Positions 10,314 through 19,436 are shown, counted from the first letter of the stretch. The stretch is 64,000 nucleotides of DNA from JAUYQR01 sp050632395 (GCF_050632395.1 NZ_CP192600.1:1798001-1862000); one strand, 5' to 3'. Numbers and translations: made by a program. Notes: generated from the letters alone by a model not told the origin.

Positions 10314-11858
10314 TCAGGCTTTCAGCCAGACCTTGTGGAAGTTGAGGTTGGAGCCGTTCGGGTGAACGACTGTATCGAGCCCCATGACCGAGGGCTGTGC
10401 GCCGATGGTGCCGTTGCGGAACCACAGGAGGACGTCATGCGCCTCGTCCCAGATCTGCTGCTGCACGGCCTTGTAGACATCGGCACGGGCGGCATCATCG
10501 ACGGTGATGCGGGCCTTTTCCGTCAGCTCGTCGATGATGGGGTCATTGATGCCGCGGTAGTTGAACGCGCCCTTGGAGTTCCAGACGCTGTAGTAGAGGA
10601 AGTCGCTTTCCCACAGCGTGAAGAAGTTCATCATCGTCATCTGGTAGTCCTTGTCGACCCAGCACTGGGATAGCCAGTCGGCCCAGGTCAGCTGTTCGAT
10701 CGTCAGGTTCACCCCGGCGGCCTTGAACCATTCGACAAGGATTTGGGCGGTTTCGATGTGGTAGGGGTAGTTGGTGGTGGCTTTGAACACGATGTTCAGG
10801 CTGCCTTCGGGATAGCCTGCCTCGGCCAGAAGTGCCTTGGCGCCTTCGATGTCCTGCGGGCGCTGCTTGAGATCCTTGTTGTAGGCCGCATCGGTCGGGA
10901 AGCTGGGCGAGGGGGTGGTGGCACCCTGGCCCCAGAGCGCGCCCTGCATCAGCGCCTCTTTGTCGATGATCATGTCGAAAGCGATGCGGACGCGCTTGTC
11001 CTTGAACGGCTCGTAGGTGTGGTTCATGTTGATGAAGTCGAAGTTCAGCGGGAACCACTTCTTCACCTGAAGCCCGGCGTCGGCTTCGATTTCACCCACG
11101 CGGTCCAGCGGGATGTCGTTGATCATGTGCAACTCGCCGGTGCGCAGGCCGGTGAGGCGGGTGGTGGGTTCGGTGATCTCGCGCGCTTCGACGGCCTCGA
11201 GGTAGGCGGGGCCTTCCCAGTAGTCGTCGTGGCGGGCCATCTTGACCACGGTGCCGACCTCGTAGCTGACGAACTTGAAGGGGCCGGCGCCCATCGGGTT
11301 GGTGCCTTGGGTCGGGCCCGAATCCACCGGCATGATGACGCCCGCGCCGTTTTCGGCCAGACGCGACAGGAAGGGCGCGTTGACCGCGCTCATCTTGATG
11401 ACGACGGTCAGGTCATCGGGGGTCTCGATGGCGGCCACGTTGTTGAACACTTCGAAGTTCACGGCACCTGTGGCGGGGTCCTTGCAGCGTTCGAAGGAGT
11501 ATTTCACGTCGGCCGAGGTCATCGTGGCGCCGTTGTGGAATTTGACGTTGGGGCGAAGCTTGAAGGTGTAGGTCAGGCCGTCGGGCGCCACCTCGAAGCT
11601 TTCGGCGAGGCCGGGGATCACCTTGAGGTTCGCGTCCACCGTGACGATGGAGGAGTGGATGTTCTGCAACACGCGACCCGACGAGGCGGTGCCGGTCTGG
11701 TGCATGTCTAGGTTCTGGGTGGTTTCCGAATGGCCCCAGATCAGCGTGCCGCCCGATACGGGGGTGTCCTGTGCGAAGAGGGCGGTCGGCAGGCCGCCCA
11801 TGAAGATGCCACTGCCGAGGATGGCGGTGGAACTGCGAAGAAAGTCTCTGCGCTTCAT
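10314..11858 (-). CDS. ABC transporter substrate-binding protein, SBP family 5, Tat-exported
   Basis: The 514-aa periplasmic binding protein belongs to family 5 (peptide, nickel, opine-type importers). The N-terminus MKRRDFLRSSTAILGSGIF is a twin-arginine-type signal, with RRDFL followed by a hydrophobic core, which implies folded export; this is common for this family in Rhodobacteraceae. The mature part shows AESFEVAPDGLTYTFKLRPNVKFHNG-type sequence typical of DppA/OppA (DGLTYTFKLRPNVKFHNGA). ATG 11858 starts directly at the signal, so the longer in-frame extension to 11996 is not used. It lies between the amidase gene and the permeases and should define the ligand of the system. Confidence 0.94.
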   Translation of the reverse strand: MKRRDFLRSSTAILGSGIFMGGLPTALFAQDTPVSGGTLIWGHSETTQNLDMHQTGTASSGRVLQNIHSSIVTVDANLKVIPGLAESFEVAPDGLTYTFKLRPNVKFHNGATMTSADVKYSFERCKDPATGAVNFEVFNNVAAIETPDDLTVVIKMSAVNAPFLSRLAENGAGVIMPVDSGPTQGTNPMGAGPFKFVSYEVGTVVKMARHDDYWEGPAYLEAVEAREITEPTTRLTGLRTGELHMINDIPLDRVGEIEADAGLQVKKWFPLNFDFINMNHTYEPFKDKRVRIAFDMIIDKEALMQGALWGQGATTPSPSFPTDAAYNKDLKQRPQDIEGAKALLAEAGYPEGSLNIVFKATTNYPYHIETAQILVEWFKAAGVNLTIEQLTWADWLSQCWVDKDYQMTMMNFFTLWESDFLYYSVWNSKGAFNYRGINDPIIDELTEKARITVDDAARADVYKAVQQQIWDEAHDVLLWFRNGTIGAQPSVMGLDTVVHPNGSNLNFHKVWLKA

Positions 11859-11934
11859 CGGTGATAGCTCCCTTGTTGCGGGCCTGTCCCGGCCCTGGGT
11901 GTGAAACCGCATTGGTTGCGGGCAGGCTTTGGGC

Positions 11935-13587
11935 TTAGCGTGGAAATTCAGGGCGGCGGTCAGCGACGGCCAAGGCCGCCTCCAGCGCCATTCCAAGGTT
12001 CAAGATCGACCCCTCGTCAAACAGCCGGCCCCAGAGCGAGATGCCTTGGGGCACGGTAAACGTCTTGCCGGCGGTATCCGCCTCGCCGGTGGTCAGGCTG
12101 CCGGAAGCAAGCGAGGCGGGGCTGCGGGTGCCCAGATCCTCGAACCCGGCGCGCAGGTGCAGGCAGGGGTGGCCGGTGTAGTTCGACGCGATCAGCATCG
12201 GGCCGGTCATGAACGGGCCGATCAGCACGTCGCATTGGGTAAAGAGGCCGTCGAGCGCCTGCATCACCACGTAGCGCAGGCGGTCAAGCTGGACATGGTC
12301 GACCGCCGAAAGGAAACGCGCCTTGCGCATGGCGTTGGGCCAGGCGGCGGCATCCTGCCAGGTGAGGGTGTCGTCGGCGTTGGTCAGGGTGAGGTCTTCG
12401 AAGCTGGCGGCGGCTTCGGCGAAGAGGATGTTCATCAACGCGCCGTAGGGCAGGTCTGGCAGGGTGACCTCGACGACCTCCAGCCCGAGGCTGCGGACGG
12501 CGGCGAGGGCGGCGTGGTCGATGGCGGTGGCGCCTTCTCCGAACGCCTCGGGCAGGTAGCCGACCTTCAGGTGCGCGATGGGGGCGGTGGCGTCGAACAC
12601 GAAGGGGGCGGCGATGGTGGAACGGTCGGCAATATCGGCGCCGTTCAGAGCGGCGAGGACGATGGCGGTGTCTTCGACCGAGCGGCAGATCGGGCCGACC
12701 TTGTCGAGCGAGTTGCACAGCGCCATCGCGCCGGCTCGGCTGACGCGGCCAAAGGTCGGGCGCAGGCCGGTGGTGCCGCAACGCTGGCTGGGCGAGGTGA
12801 TGGAGCCGAGGGTTTCGGTACCGATGGCGAATGCGCAAAGCCCGGCTGCGGTGGCCGAGGCGGAGCCTGCGGAAGAGCCGGAGGAGCCTTCGTTCAGGTT
12901 CCACGGGTTGCGGGTGACGCCGCCATACCAGATGTCGTTGTAGGCCAGCGCGCCGACCGTGGTCTTGCCAAGAAGCACGGCACCTGCGGCGCGCAGCGTC
13001 TTGACGATGGTGGCGTCAGCTTCGGGGATGCGGTGCTGGAAGGGTTCGGCCCCCCAGCCGGTGACGATGCCCTTGGTATCGAAAAGGTCTTTCAGCCCGT
13101 AGGGTATGCCGTGCAGCGGGCCAAGGTTGATGCCCGCGCGGGTCAGCGCATCGGCGGCGTCGGCTTCTGCGAGGGCGACCTCGGGGGTCACGGCGGCGAA
13201 ACACTCAAGTTTCGGGCCGATGCTGGCGATGCGGTCGAGGTAGATCTGCGTCAGGCGGCGGCTGGTCAGCGCGCCCGTTCTGATCCAGGCGCCAAGGTGG
13301 GTGACTGGGGCGAAGGCGATGTCTTCGTCGCTGCCGGGCAGGGGGGTGTGGAAGGTGGAAAGCGTCAGCGCGTCGGCCCCGTGCGGCATGGCGAAACCGG
13401 GCAGGCGCGGGTCGAAGCGCATCGCCATCGGAACCGAATTGGCCAGCGGCACGGCGCGGCGGGCGACGGCCGATGTGATCTGACCTTCGAGGTTGTCCAG
13501 CATCTGCTGGCGCTCGGCTGGCGTGTAGCTGACCGCCATGAGCCGTTCGGCGGCTTCGATGGTGGCGAGAGTGATCGTTTCGGTCAC
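11935..13587 (-). CDS. Amidase (amidase signature family)
   Basis: This ~550-aa amidase-signature enzyme has the Ser-cisSer-Lys machinery. The lysine lies in VLLGKTTVGALAY, the glycine/serine-rich signature is NEGSSGSSAGSASATAAG with the two catalytic serines, and the substrate-pocket motif LGSITSPSQRCGTTGLRPT follows. GTG 13587 is preferred as the start because GAGG is well spaced upstream; a TTG at 13593 is the alternative. The gene starts 13 bases after the GntR regulator stop and precedes the binding protein gene. It probably hydrolyses an amide bond in, or derived from, the imported compound. No signal peptide is seen, so the reaction should be cytoplasmic. Confidence 0.92.
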   Translation of the reverse strand: MTETITLATIEAAERLMAVSYTPAERQQMLDNLEGQITSAVARRAVPLANSVPMAMRFDPRLPGFAMPHGADALTLSTFHTPLPGSDEDIAFAPVTHLGAWIRTGALTSRRLTQIYLDRIASIGPKLECFAAVTPEVALAEADAADALTRAGINLGPLHGIPYGLKDLFDTKGIVTGWGAEPFQHRIPEADATIVKTLRAAGAVLLGKTTVGALAYNDIWYGGVTRNPWNLNEGSSGSSAGSASATAAGLCAFAIGTETLGSITSPSQRCGTTGLRPTFGRVSRAGAMALCNSLDKVGPICRSVEDTAIVLAALNGADIADRSTIAAPFVFDATAPIAHLKVGYLPEAFGEGATAIDHAALAAVRSLGLEVVEVTLPDLPYGALMNILFAEAAASFEDLTLTNADDTLTWQDAAAWPNAMRKARFLSAVDHVQLDRLRYVVMQALDGLFTQCDVLIGPFMTGPMLIASNYTGHPCLHLRAGFEDLGTRSPASLASGSLTTGEADTAGKTFTVPQGISLWGRLFDEGSILNLGMALEAALAVADRRPEFPR

Positions 13588-13600
13588 GGGCAACCTCGGG

Positions 13601-14305
13601 TCAGGGGTGCAGGATGCGTTTCAGGTTGTCGGCAAGCGTCGTCAGGTGGCTGCGCATCGCGGCTTCGGCCCCGTCGGGATTGCCGGCCTCGATCTGGTCG
13701 ATGATGGCGTGGTGTTCGGTGTCACTGATTCGCAGGGTTTCCAGCGAACGCGCCTTGGAGCGAAAGTCCCGCCAGGTCTCATTGGACCGGATTTCGTCGA
13801 TCATCGAAAAGGCGGTGAAGAGCGGCTTGTTGCAGGCAGTGCGCGCGATCAGGCGGTGCAGCGCGCCATCCCAAATCTCGATCGAAGCGTTGTCGGTAGA
13901 TTCGAGCGTGCGCCGGGCAAGGTTGCGCATCCGTTCGATATCAGCCGGAAGCGCGTGGCGGGCTGCCATTGCGGCAAGGGTCGGTTCGATACAGAGGCGC
14001 GCCTCCATCAGTTCGGTGAAGTTCGTCTCGCCCACCACCTCGGCTGCCAGCATCTGCGTCTTGTCGGGCGGCTGGCCGGCAAAGGTACCCTTGCCCTGCT
14101 TGCGCCAGATCAGGCCGTCAGCCAGCAGCGATTCCATCGCCTGCCGCACGGCGCGGCGGCTGATGCCCATGCTTTCGCTGAGGTCGCGTTCGGTGGGCAG
14201 CCGCCCGCCGGGTGGCAGGTTGCCGTTCTCGATAATGCCAAGCAGGCGCGCGCGAACAATGCCGGCGGCGTCCTTTTCGATGGCTGAGGCGGGCAGGTTT
14301 ATCAT
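13601..14305 (-). CDS. FadR-subfamily GntR transcriptional regulator
   Basis: The 234-aa regulator has an N-terminal winged helix (LPPGGRLPTERDLSESMGIS, RRAVRQAMESLLADGLIWRK) and a C-terminal helical FCD-type ligand domain with metal-ligand-like residues (WDGALHRLIARTACN, DTEHHAIIDQIEAGN, RSHLTTL). ATG 14305 fits the family start; a TTG at 14362 would overlap the likely promoter. It is the first gene of the amidase/ABC/M20 cluster and is very likely its regulator. FadR-type proteins usually repress and are released by a small acid linked to the pathway. An inverted repeat at 14310-14330 just upstream is a good autoregulatory operator candidate. Confidence 0.92.
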   Translation of the reverse strand: MINLPASAIEKDAAGIVRARLLGIIENGNLPPGGRLPTERDLSESMGISRRAVRQAMESLLADGLIWRKQGKGTFAGQPPDKTQMLAAEVVGETNFTELMEARLCIEPTLAAMAARHALPADIERMRNLARRTLESTDNASIEIWDGALHRLIARTACNKPLFTAFSMIDEIRSNETWRDFRSKARSLETLRISDTEHHAIIDQIEAGNPDGAEAAMRSHLTTLADNLKRILHP

Positions 14306-14309
14306 GAGC

Positions 14310-14330
14310 GAACCAATCGGTACTTGGTTC
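14310..14330. promoter_or_regulatory. Candidate GntR operator (inverted repeat)
   Basis: Seven-base arms GAACCAA and TTGGTTC are separated by 7 bases and end 5 bases before the GntR ATG. On the minus strand a TTGACA hexamer at 14357-14362 could be the -35 of the same promoter, with only a weak -10 about 17 bases further on, which would put the palindrome near the transcription start. The position suits negative autoregulation of the cluster. No second copy with the same arms was noticed in the window; a weaker AACC-N5-GGTT occurs at 11905-11917, in front of the binding protein gene. Confidence 0.5.
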
Positions 14331-14575
14331 AAGCAGGATGAACGACCGCGCGATTCTGTCAATTGGAAATTTCGAGGTCAAAACATCTGCGCGGCGGGAA
14401 TCGGCGTTGTCGGGTTCAGGTCTGGCAGGCAAGGCGGAAATGCGCGCGTTCCTGCCTGAAAATTCGGCGTGGTCGAAACGCTGGTCGGGGTGCACGGGCT
14501 GCGACTGGACAGCCGAGGGCACATAATTGTGTGGCAATTCGCAATTGGCCCGTGCGCAGGACTGGTCTGCAAACG

Positions 14576-14606
14576 AAAAAGGCCCCGGGAACGATCCCGA
14601 GGCCTT
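14576..14606 (-). terminator. Rho-independent terminator of ctaD
   Basis: On the minus strand a stem GGCCTCGGGA / TCCCGGGGCC (10 pairs including one G-U) closes a 4-base loop and is followed by TTTTTCG. It lies about 20 bases beyond the ctaD stop codon. Confidence 0.85.
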
Positions 14607-14627
14607 TGTCCGATGGTGAGCTGCGCT

Positions 14628-16307
14628 TTAGTGGGCGTGGCTGCGGTCCCAGTCTTCGCGCTTTGGCAGCTGCTCGAAAGTGTGTTCGGGCGGCGGCGAG
14701 GGCAGGGTCCATTCCAGAGTGTCGGCGTATTCGTTCCAGTAGTTGTTCTGGGTCACGCGGCGGCCCCACATCAGGGTGTAGAACACGATCCCGATGAAGA
14801 ACACGAACGAGGCGAAGGAGATGAACGCGCCGATCGAGGAGAACCAGTTCCAGTAGGCGAACGCCTCGGGGTAGTCGATGTAGCGGCGCGGCATGCCTTG
14901 GCGGCCAAGGAAGTGCTGCGGGAAGAAGGTCAGGTTCGAGCCGAGGAACATCGCCCAGAAGTGGATCTTTCCCGCCCATTCCGGATACTGGCGGCCCGAC
15001 ATCTTGCCGATCCAGAAGTAGACGCCGGCGAAGATGCCGAACACGGCACCGAGCGACATGACGTAGTGGAAGTGTGCCACCACATAGTAGGTGTCGTGGT
15101 AGGCGCGGTCGACGGCGGCCTGGCTGAGCACGATCCCGGTCACACCACCGGCGGTGAACAGGAACAGGAAGCCGAACGCGAAGAGCATCGGGGTTTCGAA
15201 CGTCACCGAGCCGCCCCACATGGTGGCGATCCACGAGAAGATCTTGATGCCGGTTGGCACTGCGATGACCATCGTGGCCAGCATGAAGTAGGACTGCTGG
15301 GTCAGCGACATGCCTGCAGTATACATGTGGTGCGCCCAGACGACGAAACCGAGGACACCGATCGCCACCATCGCATAGACCATCGGCAGGTAGCCGAAGA
15401 TCGGCTTGCGCGAGAAGGTCGAGATGACCTGGGAGATGATCCCGAAGGCCGGCAGGACGATGATGTAAACTTCCGGGTGGCCGAAGAACCACAGGATGTG
15501 CTGGTAGAGGACCGGGTCACCGCCGCCCGAGGGCGAGAAGAAGGTGGTGCCGAAGTTGCGGTCGGTCAGCAGCATGGTGATGGCGCCGGCAAGCACCGGA
15601 AGGGCCAGCAGGATGAGCCAAGCGGTCACGAAGATCGACCAGGCGAACAGCGGCACCTTGTGCATTGTCATGCCGGGAGCGCGCATGTTCAGGAAAGTGG
15701 TGATCATGTTGATCGCGCCAAGGATCGACGAGGCACCCGACAGGTGCACGGCGAAGATCGCGAGGTCCATCGCGTAGCCGCCTTCGGCCGTGGTCGAGAG
15801 CGGCGGGTAAAGCACCCAGCCAACGCCCGCGCCGGTGCCGAGGTCGCCACCGCCGCCGGGGGCAAACAGCGAGGCTACGGCCAGCGAGGTGCCGGCGATG
15901 TAGAGCCAGAACGACAGGTTGTTCATCCGCGGGAACGCCATGTCCGGCGCACCGATCTGCAGCGGCATGAAGTAGTTGCCGAAACCGCCGAACAGCGCCG
16001 GGATCACGACGAAGAACATCATCAGGATGCCGTGCGCGGTGATCGTCACGTTCCAGATGTGGCCGTTCGGGGTGCAGGGCGAGCTGGCGTCAGCGATCAG
16101 GCGAAGGCCTTCCTGGCACATGTACTGCACCTGCGGGTGCATCAGCTCCATCCGCATGTACACGGTGAAGATGACCGAGATCAGGCCGACAAGACCGCCG
16201 GCAAAGAGATAGAGGATGCCGATGTCCTTGTGGTTCGTCGACATGAACCAGCGGGTAAAGAACCCTGGTCGGTGATGGTCATGGCCATGGATGGCTGCGT
16301 CCGCCAT
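14628..16307 (-). CDS. ctaD: Cytochrome c oxidase subunit I
   Basis: This is the 559-aa catalytic subunit of an aa3-type haem-copper oxidase, with twelve membrane helices. The CuB site and tyrosine crosslink motif is FFGHPEVYIIVLPAFG, and the CuB histidine pair is in WAHHMYTAGM. The haem ligands are in AHFHYVMSLGAVFG, and the K-channel lysine is in FSRKPIFGYLPM. The N-terminus FTRWFMSTNHKDIGILYLF is classic. ATG 16307 is the correct start; the open frame upstream to 16412 lacks family similarity. Subunits II and III are not adjacent, as in many Rhodobacteraceae where ctaD stands alone. A terminator follows directly, so it is probably monocistronic. The neighbouring cytochrome c is a plausible electron donor. 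Confidence 0.97.
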   Translation of the reverse strand: MADAAIHGHDHHRPGFFTRWFMSTNHKDIGILYLFAGGLVGLISVIFTVYMRMELMHPQVQYMCQEGLRLIADASSPCTPNGHIWNVTITAHGILMMFFVVIPALFGGFGNYFMPLQIGAPDMAFPRMNNLSFWLYIAGTSLAVASLFAPGGGGDLGTGAGVGWVLYPPLSTTAEGGYAMDLAIFAVHLSGASSILGAINMITTFLNMRAPGMTMHKVPLFAWSIFVTAWLILLALPVLAGAITMLLTDRNFGTTFFSPSGGGDPVLYQHILWFFGHPEVYIIVLPAFGIISQVISTFSRKPIFGYLPMVYAMVAIGVLGFVVWAHHMYTAGMSLTQQSYFMLATMVIAVPTGIKIFSWIATMWGGSVTFETPMLFAFGFLFLFTAGGVTGIVLSQAAVDRAYHDTYYVVAHFHYVMSLGAVFGIFAGVYFWIGKMSGRQYPEWAGKIHFWAMFLGSNLTFFPQHFLGRQGMPRRYIDYPEAFAYWNWFSSIGAFISFASFVFFIGIVFYTLMWGRRVTQNNYWNEYADTLEWTLPSPPPEHTFEQLPKREDWDRSHAH

Positions 16308-16478
16308 TGGCGTCCTCCGGTCTTGATTGCAACTGCTGTCGGCGGCTGGTTGGCCCAGACCGCCCGGTTCCCGTGTGGACATGTCTTTAATCCGGCCAAC
16401 CGACTGTCGCAATGTCTGACTTTGACGCAGGGCCAGATTTCCGGGTGATTTCCGGGCAATTGGCGGCTGGGCTGCGAC

Positions 16479-16510
16479 AAAAAGCGCGGCCTCTTGCGAA
16501 GCCGCGCCTT
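16479..16510 (-). terminator. Rho-independent terminator of the cytochrome c gene
   Basis: On the minus strand GCGCGGC (16501-16507) pairs with GCCGCGC (16484-16490) over a ~10-base loop, followed by TTTTTG. It sits ~50 bases after the cytochrome c stop codon and upstream of ctaD. Confidence 0.8.
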
Positions 16511-16559
16511 AAAGCATGTGGTCGGGACGGACTGCGGCGCGACCTGTGCTGCGACGTGG

Positions 16560-16973
16560 TTACTGCGAGACGGAGGCCAGATAGGCCGCCACATCCTCGC
16601 CGCCCGCGCCAAGCTTGAAGGACATCTTCGACTTGGCCGCATCATCGCCGAGCGCGGCTTTCAGATAGCCGGACGGATCGGAGGTGTAGGCCGCAAGCGA
16701 GGCTTCGTCCCAGACCGCGCCGGTCGCACCGAGGGCCAGAATCGAATCGCCGTAGGTATAGTCTGGGTCCGACGCCACCGCGCGACCGATGATGCCATAG
16801 AGGTTCGGCCCGGTCTTTCCACCTTTCTGGATCGCGGTCCCGTCGGGGGCCACCACCGAATGGCAGGCCTTGCACTTCTTGAACGTATCCTCACCCGCCG
16901 CTGCATCGCCCGCGAAGGCCGGGGCGGCAAGGGCGGCGGCCGAAACGATGGCCAGCAGGATGGTCTTGGTCAT
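16560..16973 (-). CDS. Soluble class I c-type cytochrome (cytochrome c2/c550-like)
   Basis: The 137-aa precursor has a Sec signal (MTKTILLAIVSAAALAAPAF, cleavage near AFA-GD) and one CxxCH haem site, CKACH. PDGTAIQKGGKTGPNLYGII and the distal SKMSFKLGAGG (Met ligand) match Paracoccus cytochrome c550 and Rhodobacter c2 closely in layout, including the long insertions of the c2 family. It acts in the periplasm carrying electrons from the bc1 complex to oxidase. ATG 16973 begins the signal peptide; a longer open frame reaches 17075 but has no signal-like start. It sits upstream of ctaD with its own terminator. The symbol cycA would fit but is not assigned firmly. Confidence 0.92.
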   Translation of the reverse strand: MTKTILLAIVSAAALAAPAFAGDAAAGEDTFKKCKACHSVVAPDGTAIQKGGKTGPNLYGIIGRAVASDPDYTYGDSILALGATGAVWDEASLAAYTSDPSGYLKAALGDDAAKSKMSFKLGAGGEDVAAYLASVSQ

Positions 16974-17096
16974 TTTGTCCTCATCTGTCACGGGGCGCGA
17001 GTCGCCTTGGGATGAAGATGTGGATGGAGGGGCTTGATATGCAATAGCAACGCCGCCCGCTGCGTCAAAAAGCACGGTTTGTCGGGTGCGTGGAGG

Positions 17097-17753
17097 TCAG
17101 ACCGGGCAGACCCCGAAGCTGCGCTGGAAGGTGGCCATCAGCGCGGCGTCAAGGTCGGCCATCGTGACCGGCAGGCCAAGGTCGACAAGGCTGGTGACGC
17201 CGTGGTCGCGGATGCCGCAGGGCACGATGCCGTCGAAATGCGACAGGTCAGGTTCGACGTTGATCGAGATGCCGTGAAAGCTGACCCAGCGGCGCAGCTT
17301 GATGCCAATGGCGGCGATCTTGGCCTCGGACGGCTGCCCATCGGGGCCGGGGCGGTCGGGCAGTGTGACCCAGACGCCGACGCGGCCAGGGCGGATCTCG
17401 CCCTTGACGTTGAATTCGGCGAGGGTGGCGATGACCCAGTTTTCCAGATCGCGCACGAAGCAGCGCACGTCGCGGCCGCGCTTGCCCACGTCGAGCATGG
17501 TGTAGATCACGCGTTGGCCTGGGCCGTGATAGGTGTATTGCCCGCCGCGCCCCACGGGATGGACGGGAAAGCGGTCGGGATCGGTCAGGTCGGCGGGTTT
17601 GGCCGAGGTTCCTGCGGTGTAAAGGGGCGGGTGTTCCAGAAGCCAGATCGCCTCGTCGGCGCGGCCTTCGGTCATGGCGGCGACATGCGCCTCCATCGCG
17701 GCGAGGGTCGGCAGGTAGGGCGAGAGGCCCGGCAGATGTACCCAGTCAGTCAA
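17097..17753 (-). CDS. lipB: Octanoyl-[acyl-carrier-protein]:protein N-octanoyltransferase (lipoyl synthesis)
   Basis: LipB moves octanoyl from acyl carrier protein to lipoyl domains, the first step of lipoate assembly. The family motif RGGQYTYHGPGQRVIY is present. The catalytic cysteine lies in GIVPCGIRDHG and the catalytic lysine in AAIGIKLRRWVSFHG. The start is unusual: TTG 17753 (MTDWVHLPGLSPY) matches the family N-terminus and has an AGGGA site about 10 bases upstream, whereas the in-frame ATG at 17828 adds 25 unrelated residues. From TTG the length is 218 aa, normal for the family. It is transcribed away from the tRNA-Leu gene. Confidence 0.94.
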   Translation of the reverse strand: MTDWVHLPGLSPYLPTLAAMEAHVAAMTEGRADEAIWLLEHPPLYTAGTSAKPADLTDPDRFPVHPVGRGGQYTYHGPGQRVIYTMLDVGKRGRDVRCFVRDLENWVIATLAEFNVKGEIRPGRVGVWVTLPDRPGPDGQPSEAKIAAIGIKLRRWVSFHGISINVEPDLSHFDGIVPCGIRDHGVTSLVDLGLPVTMADLDAALMATFQRSFGVCPV

Positions 17754-17911
17754 AGCTGGCGGTTCCCTTGTTGCAGGTGAGCCGAGTGATGCGACAGTGC
17801 TGCGGGCGATGCAACCGTCACCCGGCATGTTGCGCGAGTTGGGTGCGCGAATCCCTCTTTTCAATGCGGTCGACTGCCGCTAAGTAGCGCCTGTCCGACG
17901 CCGGAACCTGT

Positions 17912-17998
17912 GCGGATGTGGCGGAATTGGTAGACGCGCAGCGTTGAGGTCGCTGTTCCTTAACCGGAGTGAAAGTTCGAGTCTTTTCATCCGCACCA
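17912..17998 (+). tRNA. tRNA-Leu (anticodon GAG)
   Basis: The acceptor stem GCGGATG pairs with CATCCGC, followed by A and an encoded CCA at 17996-17998. The anticodon loop TTGAGGT gives GAG, reading CUC/CUU leucine codons. A long variable arm (class II tRNA) and the T-loop GTTCGAGTC are present. Confidence 0.95.
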
Positions 17999-18016
17999 GT
18001 TCCGGCGGGACATACC

Positions 18017-18052
18017 AAGGACGCAGGGTAACACCTGCGTCCTTTGTTTTTC
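18017..18052 (+). terminator. Rho-independent terminator after tRNA-Leu
   Basis: A perfect 11-base-pair stem AAGGACGCAGG / CCTGCGTCCTT with a 6-base loop is followed by TGTTTTTCC. It lies 18 bases after the tRNA. Confidence 0.9.
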
Positions 18053-18264
18053 CTGGAAGCTTTGGCGAAAGGCGGGTTTCCCGCAGGCCGCACGCGGGCG
18101 GGCCAATCGGCGGGCAGTTGCGCGGTTCTCTGCCCGGAATTCCCGCAATCTTGGATTTGCCCCCGCGTTCGCCACTTGTGCGTTGCAATACAGGGTCCCA
18201 TTGGCTTTAAGCTGTCACAAAGAACAAGCGCAGGGTCACCTGCCGGATCATCAGGGAGACGTGG

Positions 18265-19365
18265 GTGGCGGCTGAAACCCGGAACGACGCATTCGTCGCA
18301 TTTGAGCGTGTGCAGAAAAGTTACGACGGGGTCACCCTTGTCGTGAAGGATTTGAACCTGAGCATCGGCAAGGGCGAGTTCCTGACGATGCTTGGCCCGT
18401 CGGGATCGGGCAAGACGACCTGTCTGATGATGCTGGCCGGGTTCGAGACGGCGACCAACGGCGAGATCCGGCTGGATGGCCAGCCGATCAACCAGGTGCC
18501 GCCGCACAAGCGCGGCATCGGCATGGTGTTCCAGAATTACGCACTGTTCCCGCACATGACGGTGGGCGAAAACCTAGCCTTTCCGCTGGAAGTGCGCGGC
18601 ATGGGCAAGTCGGACCGCGATGACAAGGTCAAGCGTGCGCTGGACATGGTGCAGATGTTCAGCTTCATCAACCGCCGCCCGGCGCAGTTGTCGGGCGGCC
18701 AGCAACAGCGGATTGCCTTGGCGCGGGCACTGGTGTTCGACCCGAAGCTGGTGCTGATGGACGAACCCCTTGGCGCGCTGGACAAGCAACTGCGTGAGCA
18801 CATGCAGTTCGAGATCAAGCACCTGCACGAACGGTTGGGCATCACGGTGGTTTATGTCACCCACGATCAGGGCGAGGCCTTGACGATGAGCGATCGGGTG
18901 GCCGTGTTCAACGACGGGCGCATCCAGCAGCTGGCAACGCCCTCGGACCTGTACGAGCGACCGGAAAACAGCTTTGTCGCGCAGTTCATCGGCGAGAACA
19001 ACAAGCTGCCCGGCACGATCGAGGAGTTGTCCGGCGACAAAGCGCTGGTGCGGTTGCAGACGGGCGAGTTGATTGATGCGACACCGGTCAACGTGAAGCA
19101 GAAGGGCGCGGCAACGCTGGTCTCGATCCGGCCCGAACGGGTGGAGTTCAAGCCCGAGATGATGCCGCCCGGCGCCCATATGATCGACGCCGAGGTGCTG
19201 GAGATCATTTACATGGGGGACATCCTGCGCGCCGTGCTGCGCGTCGCGGGGTCGGACGATTTCGTGATGAAGATGCGCAATACCCTGAACCAGACCAAAC
19301 TGGTGCCGGGGCAGAAGATCAAGGTGGGCTGGCATCCGCAGGACGCCCGCGCGCTCGATCCTTGA
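18265..19365 (+). CDS. ABC transporter ATP-binding protein (PotA-type)
   Basis: The 366-aa ATPase belongs to a polyamine/putrescine-type importer. It has Walker A in GPSGSGKTTCLMM, the Q-loop GMVFQNYALFPHMT, the signature LSGGQQQRIALARAL, Walker B in LVLMDEPLGALD, and the H-loop in VYVTHDQGEALTMSD. The C-terminal TOBE domain (VSIRPERVEF, EVLEIIYMGD) is typical of PotA/FbpC proteins. The start is GTG 18265, with GGGAG 7 bases upstream. It opens a four-gene plus-strand operon with its binding protein and two permeases. A small 7-base-pair hairpin (19374-19390) lies between it and the next gene. Confidence 0.94.
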   Translation: MAAETRNDAFVAFERVQKSYDGVTLVVKDLNLSIGKGEFLTMLGPSGSGKTTCLMMLAGFETATNGEIRLDGQPINQVPPHKRGIGMVFQNYALFPHMTVGENLAFPLEVRGMGKSDRDDKVKRALDMVQMFSFINRRPAQLSGGQQQRIALARALVFDPKLVLMDEPLGALDKQLREHMQFEIKHLHERLGITVVYVTHDQGEALTMSDRVAVFNDGRIQQLATPSDLYERPENSFVAQFIGENNKLPGTIEELSGDKALVRLQTGELIDATPVNVKQKGAATLVSIRPERVEFKPEMMPPGAHMIDAEVLEIIYMGDILRAVLRVAGSDDFVMKMRNTLNQTKLVPGQKIKVGWHPQDARALDP

Positions 19366-19436
19366 GAGACCGCCGGGCGGCTGCCGCCCGCGCGGAGGCT
19401 ATTTCCAAAAAGACCAACCAACTGGGAGAACCAAGA

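Larger units (their letters stand above)
14306..14627. other. Intergenic region between GntR gene and ctaD
   Basis: About 320 bases without a convincing gene. It holds the candidate GntR promoter/operator at its left side and the ctaD terminator at its right side. The middle (about 14365-14570) shows no recognisable element. Confidence 0.6.

Noticed and set aside
11929..13704. 591-aa open frame antisense to the amidase gene
   Set aside because: Shadow frame; the amidase signature on the other strand is complete.
14469..16448. 659-aa open frame antisense to ctaD
   Set aside because: Charged low-complexity His/Asp/Glu/Gly/Arg sequence typical of the reverse of a GC-rich membrane protein gene; ctaD is certain.
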